The notes under the pieces: generated by a model
The model's input: the letters and a program-made list of their open reading frames with translations, nothing else
Told to the model about the DNA's origin: nothing
The model's database searches: none
Shown: piece by piece, positions 52,136-57,422 of the stretch
How positions within the stretch are numbered: position 1 is the first letter of the stretch
Layout of the letters: the number at the start of each line of letters is the position of its first letter
Program-made: the position numbers and the translations under genes
Source of the DNA: Planktomarina sp.
GTDB lineage: Bacteria > Pseudomonadota > Alphaproteobacteria > Rhodobacterales > Rhodobacteraceae
Reading direction: 5' to 3'
Length of the DNA stretch: 57,422 bases
NCBI GenBank assembly: GCA_020630595.1
Contig: JAHDBC010000003.1
Location: forward strand, 1 to 57,422

Positions 52136-54281
52136 TGACCGTGTCCAGTTTTGCCAATGTTTCGGTCGACGTGAATGGGGGGCGATGTCGCCCGACCGAT
52201 GCCACGTCACTGTCAGCTTCCAACGCCGTCAGGATCGAATGAAGCTGTGTGACATCCCTAAGTTCCAAATCTATCAAAACCATGAAATAGTCCGGCTTGC
52301 GGTCCAGAAATTCGATATCCTGAATGTTCGCTTTCAGATCGCCAATTACGGTACAGATGCGCCCCATCACCCCGGCGCCATTGCGCATGGTCAAATCGAT
52401 CCGCGCCTGATGGGTTGCTGCATGCACCCCGGAATGCCAGCGGACATCAAGCCACCGTTCGGTTTGTTCTTCGTACCGTTCCAGACTGGGGCAATCGATG
52501 CCATGGATCACGACGCCAAAGCCGCGAAACGTGATGCCGACGATGCGTTCACCGGGCAATGGCAAACAACACGGCGCCGCCGAATAGCTTTGGCTGGGGT
52601 CCAATCCAACAACCGCCTGATCTTCGCTGACTTCATCGGTTGACCGCACCTTCAGGTTGGGAAACAGCTGTGCAACCACATCACGGGCGGAAATTTCAGC
52701 GCTGCCCATACGGGCCAGCAAATCTTCTGCCGTGGGCAGACCGTGTTGTTTTGCGGCTGTGGTCAACGCCTTGTCGGTCACCCGTCGATTGACGGTATCA
52801 AAGGCAACACGGGCCAATTCACGGCCCAGTTTGATGAACCGTTCGCGGTCCAATTCGCGCAAGCTGCGCCGGATCGCGGCCTTGGCCTTGCCGGTAGAAG
52901 CGATGTCGATCCATGACGGTTGCGGGACCTGCCCTTCGGCGGTGACGATCTGAACGGACTGGCCATTGCGCAACCGTGTCCACAGCGGGACGCGAATGCC
53001 ATCCACCTTGGCCGACACGCAAGAAGATCCGATCCGGGTATGAATGGCGTAGGCAAAATCAATCGGTGTCGCGCCACGGGGCAGTTTGATCACTTCGCCT
53101 TTGGGGGTAAAGCAGAACACCTGATCGGTGTACATTTCCAGCTTCACCGCTTCGAGGAATTCGGAATGATCGCCTTCGCCCGACAGATGTTCCGTCAGCG
53201 AATTGATCCAGGCCGAAGGTTCCACCGCAAAGGGGTTGTCCCGGCGTTCACCGTTTTTGTAAGACCACGTCGCCGCCGCGCCCTGTTCGGCCACTTCGTG
53301 CATGTCACGGGTGCGGATCTGCACTTCGACCCGCCGCGCATTGCGGCCAGAAACAGTCGTGTGCAGGCTGCGATACCCGTTGGATTTCGGTTGGCTGATG
53401 TAATCTTTGAACCGGCCCGGAACAGCGCGCCACCGCTGATGGATCAGCCCAAGGGCGCGGTAACAGGCCGCTTCGTCATCGACGATGACACGAAATCCAT
53501 AAATGTCTGACAGGCGCGAAAACGACAGTTTCTTGGTCTGCATCTTGCGCCAGATGGAATAGGGTTTTTTGGCGCGGCCCTGAACTTCGACATGGATACC
53601 GACGGGGTTCATCAGTTCGATCAGATCGGACTTGATCTTGTGAACAACATCCCCGGTTTCCTTTTGCAGCTTCACAAACCGGCGCAAAATGGATTGACGG
53701 CCTTCGGGATTCAGCACCTGAAACGAAAGATCTTCCAGTTCTTCGCGGATGTATTGCATGCCCATGCGCCCGGCCAACGGGGCATAGATGTCCATTGTTT
53801 CCCGCGCTTTTTGCTGTTGTTTTTCGGGGCGCATCGCACGGATCGTGCGCATGTTGTGCAACCGGTCTGCCAATTTCACCAATGTCACGCGCACATCTTT
53901 GGATGTGGCCATGATCAGCTTTCGGAAATTTTCGGCCTGTTTGGTTTCGCTGGACGCAAGTTCAAGGTTGGTCAGTTTTGTAACGCCGTTCACCAGTTCC
54001 GCGATTTCAGGCGAAAACTGGGTTGCAACATCGTTATAGCTGGCGCGGGTGTCTTCGATGGTGTCGTGCAGCAGGGCTGTCACAATGGTGGCATCATCCA
54101 GTTTTTGATGTGCCAGAATTTCTGCAACCGCGATTGGATGGGTGAAATAGGCTTCGCCAGAATGGCGATACTGCCCCTGATGCATATCCGCGCCAAAGGC
54201 AAAGGCGCGTTCAATCAGGTCAGAATCTGTGCTGGGATTATAGGTGCGGATCAGCCCGATCAGATCATCGGCTGTTGTCAT
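52113..54281 (-). CDS. Bifunctional (p)ppGpp synthetase/hydrolase (RSH)
   Basis: RelA/SpoT homologue, 722 aa, controlling the alarmone (p)ppGpp. Domains in order: HD hydrolase (YFTHPIAVAEIL near residue 45, LLHDTIEDT near 70), synthetase (NGYRSLHTTVSG near 308), TGS (near 390-450, FCFTPKGEVIKLPRGATPIDF) and C-terminal ACT (DLTMRNGAGVMGRICTVIGD near 645). Both catalytic domains look intact, consistent with the single bifunctional RSH typical of alphaproteobacteria. It lies between rpoZ and DUF2062, as in many relatives. Confidence 0.95.
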   Translation of the reverse strand: MTTADDLIGLIRTYNPSTDSDLIERAFAFGADMHQGQYRHSGEAYFTHPIAVAEILAHQKLDDATIVTALLHDTIEDTRASYNDVATQFSPEIAELVNGVTKLTNLELASSETKQAENFRKLIMATSKDVRVTLVKLADRLHNMRTIRAMRPEKQQQKARETMDIYAPLAGRMGMQYIREELEDLSFQVLNPEGRQSILRRFVKLQKETGDVVHKIKSDLIELMNPVGIHVEVQGRAKKPYSIWRKMQTKKLSFSRLSDIYGFRVIVDDEAACYRALGLIHQRWRAVPGRFKDYISQPKSNGYRSLHTTVSGRNARRVEVQIRTRDMHEVAEQGAAATWSYKNGERRDNPFAVEPSAWINSLTEHLSGEGDHSEFLEAVKLEMYTDQVFCFTPKGEVIKLPRGATPIDFAYAIHTRIGSSCVSAKVDGIRVPLWTRLRNGQSVQIVTAEGQVPQPSWIDIASTGKAKAAIRRSLRELDRERFIKLGRELARVAFDTVNRRVTDKALTTAAKQHGLPTAEDLLARMGSAEISARDVVAQLFPNLKVRSTDEVSEDQAVVGLDPSQSYSAAPCCLPLPGERIVGITFRGFGVVIHGIDCPSLERYEEQTERWLDVRWHSGVHAATHQARIDLTMRNGAGVMGRICTVIGDLKANIQDIEFLDRKPDYFMVLIDLELRDVTQLHSILTALEADSDVASVGRHRPPFTSTETLAKLDTVNGLQTAG

Positions 54282-54303
54282 GTCCGCACCATCCTTGTTT
54301 CCG

Positions 54304-54657
54304 TTAGCGTTGGCCTTGTGCTTCCATCAATGCGCGAAGCAGTTTTTCGTCGTTCAGATCGTCGTCTTCGGGTTTGTCGACTTCCGCGCCCATCAACAGG
54401 GCCATGGAATCTTCTTCGGGTTCGTCGACTTCGATCTGCGTCTGGTTGCTTTCGATCATGCGTTCCCGCAGATCATCGGCCAGCTGCGTTTCGTCAGCGA
54501 TTTCGCGCAAAGACACAACCGGGTTCTTGTCGTTGTCACGGTCAACCGTGATCGCAGAACCAGAAGAAATTTCGCGCGCGCGGTGTGCGGCCAACATTAC
54601 CAGTTCAAACCGGTTCGGGACCTTATCAACACAATCTTCAACGGTTACGCGTGCCAT
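54304..54657 (-). CDS. rpoZ: DNA-directed RNA polymerase subunit omega
   Basis: Small RNA polymerase subunit, 117 aa, that helps assemble beta-prime and forms part of a ppGpp site. It begins [24 protein letters not shown], with the conserved block [12 protein letters not shown], then a long acidic C-terminal region ([19 protein letters not shown]). ATG 54657 is fixed by GGAGGA upstream; the in-frame extension to 54714 is not family-like. First gene of the operon containing the RSH gene, 22 bp before it, which is a logical pairing. Confidence 0.97.
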   Translation of the reverse strand: MARVTVEDCVDKVPNRFELVMLAAHRAREISSGSAITVDRDNDKNPVVSLREIADETQLADDLRERMIESNQTQIEVDEPEEDSMALLMGAEVDKPEDDDLNDEKLLRALMEAQGQR

Positions 54658-54730
54658 GGAATCCTCCGACGTCAGGTAGAAGGCTGTCAAATAGGGGCAT
54701 CGTCCCGAAAACACAAGGGATTATCGGTGA

Positions 54731-55306
54731 TTAAGCCGCAACGATGGATGCCCTGTCTGCGTCAGATAACCTGTTCCACATCTGCTGCACAGACAAGTTC
54801 AAAATGGGGTGTTCCCAATCCGGGGCAATATCGCGCCATGGTCCTAAAACAAATGCCCGATCCTGTATCCGGGGATGCGGCAGGATCAGTTGATCCGGTG
54901 CGATTTTGATCTGTTCGTGCGCAGGCAATTCGATCCAGTGCGAAACGGTTTTCACATCCGGCAAAACCGCACCCCCGCAGGCCAGCAAATCCAGATCCAG
55001 ACTGCGTTGCCCCCAGCGGACCAACCGCCTGCGTCCAAACGCGGCTTCGATGTCATGCAGGCGTGCCAACATTTCGATGATCGATTCGCCAAACGCCGCA
55101 ATTTCGATCACGGCATTTGCAAAATCCGGCCCTGCCCCGGCGGGAAAACAAGGGGTGCGGTAAATGGGGCTGCGCGCGTGGATCGCCGTATCTGCACCAA
55201 TTTGGGCAATTGCGTCTTCCAATACTGCGCGGGATTCCGACAGATCATCGGAAATATTGCTGCCCAGCGCCACGTAACAGATGTCTTTCGATTGTTTGTA
55301 TTCCAA
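54731..55306 (-). CDS. folK: HPPK, 6-hydroxymethyldihydropterin pyrophosphokinase
   Basis: Folate-pathway kinase of 191 aa that pyrophosphorylates 6-hydroxymethyl-7,8-dihydropterin. Motifs: CYVALGSNISDDL near the start, YRTPCFPAGAGPDFANAV, and RWGQRSLDLDLLACGG with the metal-binding aspartates, then LPHPRIQDRAFVLGP. The start codon appears to be TTG (55304-55306), as no ATG precedes the conserved core; GAGGG lies about 9 bp upstream. Its stop is 74 bp before rpoZ. Divergent from the NYN-domain gene. Confidence 0.94.
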   Translation of the reverse strand: MEYKQSKDICYVALGSNISDDLSESRAVLEDAIAQIGADTAIHARSPIYRTPCFPAGAGPDFANAVIEIAAFGESIIEMLARLHDIEAAFGRRRLVRWGQRSLDLDLLACGGAVLPDVKTVSHWIELPAHEQIKIAPDQLILPHPRIQDRAFVLGPWRDIAPDWEHPILNLSVQQMWNRLSDADRASIVAA

Positions 55307-55392
55307 ATCCCGCGACCCTCGCTATGTTATGCGCACATGAAAGGGTTGACCGCTTAAGGGGAAAGAGCGCAACCCGGATGAAAGGGAAAAAT

Positions 55393-55947
55393 ATGTTTTA
55401 CCGCGACGAACGGCTTGCGCTGTTCATCGATGGGTCGAACCTGTATGCGGCTGCAAAGGCGCTGGGTTTTGACATCGACTATAAACTACTGCGCCAGGAA
55501 TTTATGAGCCGTGGAAAATTGCTTCGTGCATTTTATTACACGGCATTGCTGGAAAATGATGAATATTCACCCATTCGGCCCTTGGTTGATTGGTTGAATT
55601 ACAACGGTTTTACCATGGTCACCAAACCGGCCAAGGAATTCACAGACAGCCAGGGCCGCCGCAAGGTCAAAGGCAACATGGATATCGAACTATCTGTTGA
55701 TGCCATGGAACTTGCCCCGCATGTGGATCACATCGTTCTGTTTTCAGGCGATGGTGATTTCCGGCCGCTGGTGGAAAGCCTGCAACGGCAAGGGGTTCGG
55801 GTTTCGGTCGTTTCGACGATCCGCAGCCAGCCGCCGATGATTGCCGATGAACTGCGTCGGCAGTGCGACAATTTCATTGAATTGGATGCGCTGCGCGATG
55901 TCATCGGCCGCCCACCGCGCGAAATGGACGATCACGAAGAAGACTGA
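55393..55947 (+). CDS. NYN-domain (LabA/DUF88-type) protein
   Basis: PIN-like NYN-domain protein of 184 aa, a predicted metal-dependent RNase. Acidic catalytic positions are present: LALFIDGSNLYAAAKALG (first Asp), KGNMDIELSVDAM (middle Asp) and VLFSGDGDFRPLVESLQ (last Asp pair). ATG 55393 is preferred, with AAAGGG about 6 bp upstream; ATG 55378 is an alternative. The LabA family includes a cyanobacterial clock-output protein, but in alphaproteobacteria the role is unknown. It faces folK divergently and precedes ispH. Confidence 0.9.
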   Translation: MFYRDERLALFIDGSNLYAAAKALGFDIDYKLLRQEFMSRGKLLRAFYYTALLENDEYSPIRPLVDWLNYNGFTMVTKPAKEFTDSQGRRKVKGNMDIELSVDAMELAPHVDHIVLFSGDGDFRPLVESLQRQGVRVSVVSTIRSQPPMIADELRRQCDNFIELDALRDVIGRPPREMDDHEED

Positions 55948-56011
55948 TTTTGTTGATGTCAGGTCCGGCGACACACTGGACCTGACAGTTTGCATGACTT
56001 AATTGTAAACC

Positions 56012-56977
56012 ATGACTGACAAATCACCCTTGACCCTGTATCTGGCGGCCCCGCGCGGTTTTTGCGCTGGGGTGGATCGTGCGATTCAGATTGTTGAAAT
56101 GGCGCTCGAAAAATGGGGGGCGCCTGTCTATGTGCGCCACGAAATCGTGCACAATAAATTTGTTGTCGATGGTCTGCGCGACAAAGGCGCGGTTTTCGTC
56201 AAGGAACTGGACGAATGCCCCGATGATCGCCCGGTGATCTTTTCGGCCCATGGCGTGCCGAAATCGGTGCCGAATGCGGCGCAGGCCCGCAACATGATAT
56301 ACGTCGATGCGACCTGCCCACTGGTGTCCAAGGTTCATATCGAAGCCCAGCGCCATTCGGACAATGGCCTTCAGATGATCATGATCGGCCACGAAGGCCA
56401 CCCGGAAACAATCGGCACCATGGGCCAACTGCCCGAAGGTGAGGTTTTGCTGGTTGAAACCGTGGATGATGTGGCCACCGTGCAGGTGCGCGACCCAGAT
56501 CAGATCGCCTATGTGACCCAGACCACCCTTTCGGTTGATGACACCATTGATATCGTGAACGCCCTGAAAGCGCGGTTTCCCAATATCGTTGGCCCGCACA
56601 AAGAAGATATCTGTTACGCCACGACCAACCGGCAAGAAGCGGTAAAGGCCATTGCACCGCAATCGGATGCCTTGCTTGTGGTGGGCGCGCCCAATTCATC
56701 GAATTCCAAACGTTTGGTGGAAGTTGCGTCGCGCAATGGATGTAATTACGCCCAATTGGTCCAGCGGGGCGCCGATATTGATTGGCGCGCGCTGGACGGG
56801 ATCAAAACTGTCGGCATCACCGCCGGGGCATCGGCACCCGATGTGCTGATCACCGAAGTCGTCGATGCGTTTAAGGCGCGGTATGACGTGACCGTCGAAC
56901 AGGTCGAAACCGCACAGGAAAACGTAAGCTTCAAAGTGCCACGCATTCTGCGTGAACCGGTGCCCGCTGCGGAATGA
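56012..56977 (+). CDS. ispH: 4-hydroxy-3-methylbut-2-enyl diphosphate reductase
   Basis: Iron-sulfur enzyme (321 aa) catalysing the last step of the MEP pathway, making IPP and DMAPP. The three cluster cysteines are present in [22 protein letters not shown] and [20 protein letters not shown] and [14 protein letters not shown] line the active site, and GASAPDVLI is near the C-terminus. No strong Shine-Dalgarno precedes the ATG. Its stop overlaps the next ATG (ATGA), so the next gene is coupled. Confidence 0.97.
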   Translation: MTDKSPLTLYLAAPRGFCAGVDRAIQIVEMALEKWGAPVYVRHEIVHNKFVVDGLRDKGAVFVKELDECPDDRPVIFSAHGVPKSVPNAAQARNMIYVDATCPLVSKVHIEAQRHSDNGLQMIMIGHEGHPETIGTMGQLPEGEVLLVETVDDVATVQVRDPDQIAYVTQTTLSVDDTIDIVNALKARFPNIVGPHKEDICYATTNRQEAVKAIAPQSDALLVVGAPNSSNSKRLVEVASRNGCNYAQLVQRGADIDWRALDGIKTVGITAGASAPDVLITEVVDAFKARYDVTVEQVETAQENVSFKVPRILREPVPAAE

Positions 56978-57422
56978 CATCTGAATACGTCAGCTTCGAA
57001 GGCTGTGTTGTGCCCATGGAATGGGGGGACAAGGTGTTCACCGTTCTACCCATCCCGGCAGATGTGGTTGACGCGTTGGGTAAAACCCGCCGGGTCGAAG
57101 GCGAAATCAACGACCACCCTGTCAATCTGGCACTAACGACCGCGCCCGTGATCGATAGCGTTTTTCTGTGGGCCGGAAAGGCATTTTTGAAAGATATCAA
57201 CGCCGACGTTGGCGAACCGTTAGAGGTTCGGTTACGGGCAGTGTCCGACGATGTGGTGGAAACGCCCAGCGACGTTTTGAATGCATTGCGGTCTGCCGGT
57301 GTCAGTGACACATGGGCGGATCTGACCCCGGGCAAACAGCGTGGTTTGTTGCATCAGATCAACACCGCCAAACGGGCGGAAACGCGGATCAAACGGATCG
57401 CAAAACTGGTTGCTGATCTGAA
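56974..57422 (+). CDS. YdeI/OmpD-associated-type protein (3'-truncated)
   Basis: The frame opens at ATG 56974, overlapping the ispH stop by 4 bp, and runs off the window after 149 codons. The N-terminal half resembles DUF1905 ([34 protein letters not shown]) and the second half begins a YdeI/OmdA domain ([21 protein letters not shown] followed by [18 protein letters not shown]). Such fusions are annotated as YdeI/OmpD-associated family proteins; the role is unclear. The C-terminus is not visible. Confidence 0.82.
   Translation, partial: MTSEYVSFEGCVVPMEWGDKVFTVLPIPADVVDALGKTRRVEGEINDHPVNLALTTAPVIDSVFLWAGKAFLKDINADVGEPLEVRLRAVSDDVVETPSDVLNALRSAGVSDTWADLTPGKQRGLLHQINTAKRAETRIKRIAKLVADL

Noticed and set aside
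1..57422. CRISPR arrays, tRNA/rRNA genes, insertion sequences, prophage or integron features
   Set aside because: No regularly spaced repeats, no cloverleaf-like segment in any gap, and no transposase, integrase or phage protein was seen on either strand.

Overview
This window is a stretch of alphaproteobacterial chromosome, very probably from the Roseobacter/Rhodobacteraceae group. The evidence is the run of minus-strand genes rpoZ - relA/spoT - DUF2062 - pdxJ - acpS - lepB - rnc - era - DUF1491, a DUF6478 protein, a peroxidase-related CxxC protein, and separate MnmD and MnmC2-like proteins. GC looks moderate to high, yet glutamate is encoded almost only by GAA, a bias seen in some marine roseobacters. 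The genus cannot be fixed from this alone. I see no tRNA, rRNA, IS element, prophage or CRISPR array. The region is a densely packed core chromosome, with many 4-bp ATGA overlaps and few intergenic gaps.

Layout. 1-7.9 kb: a truncated MFS transporter, a CAP-domain lipoprotein, zapE, a LysM envelope protein, folC, accD and a CPBP protease. 8-12.7 kb: ilvD, an orphan lipoprotein, DUF6478 and a companion, and a LysR regulator. 12.7-19.7 kb: a translationally coupled group (CinA-like - GNAT - peroxidase-related - OmpA), sfsA, map, rsmD, a ferredoxin-reductase-like flavoprotein and a peroxiredoxin. 19.7-26 kb: a Tat-signal protein, phhB, a FemAB-like acetyltransferase, GDPD, RidA, and a two-gene type I secretion exporter (HlyD + PrtD) with no visible cargo. 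26-31.5 kb: mlaA-mlaC, a PBP1A-type penicillin-binding protein, and glnK-amtB closed by a strong terminator. 31.5-31.8 kb is the only gap over 300 bp and is rich in palindromes and repeats. 31.8-41.4 kb: a BamE-like lipoprotein, an aromatic aminotransferase, sseA, a glycine-zipper protein, smpB, a putative 23-residue peptide, csbD, dapA, a soluble lytic transglycosylase, an EamA permease, and the divergent MnmD/MnmC2 pair. 41.4-45.8 kb: a MaoC-type hydratase, a VOC protein, a DUF3179 lipoprotein, an unusual PDZ-TPR-thioredoxin-like protein and DUF1491. 45.8-55.3 kb: the large housekeeping operon and folK. 55.4-57.4 kb: a NYN-domain protein, ispH and a truncated YdeI-like protein.

How the genes work together. 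Themes are envelope biogenesis (PBP1A, Slt, LysM, OmpA, MlaA/MlaC, two signal peptidases), nitrogen sensing with ammonium uptake (GlnK-AmtB), cofactor and building-block synthesis (FolC, FolK, PdxJ, IspH, AccD, AcpS, DapA, IlvD), translation and RNA processing (SmpB, Era, RNase III, RsmD, MnmD, Map), and stress (RSH, CsbD, peroxiredoxin). No clear large undescribed system is visible. The points most worth following are the DUF805-signal peptidase fusion, the structured convergent gap after amtB, the csbD leader (small peptide plus an EcfG-like promoter), the Tat-signal gene that begins at the foot of a terminator, and the PDZ-TPR-thioredoxin-like protein beside DUF3179.
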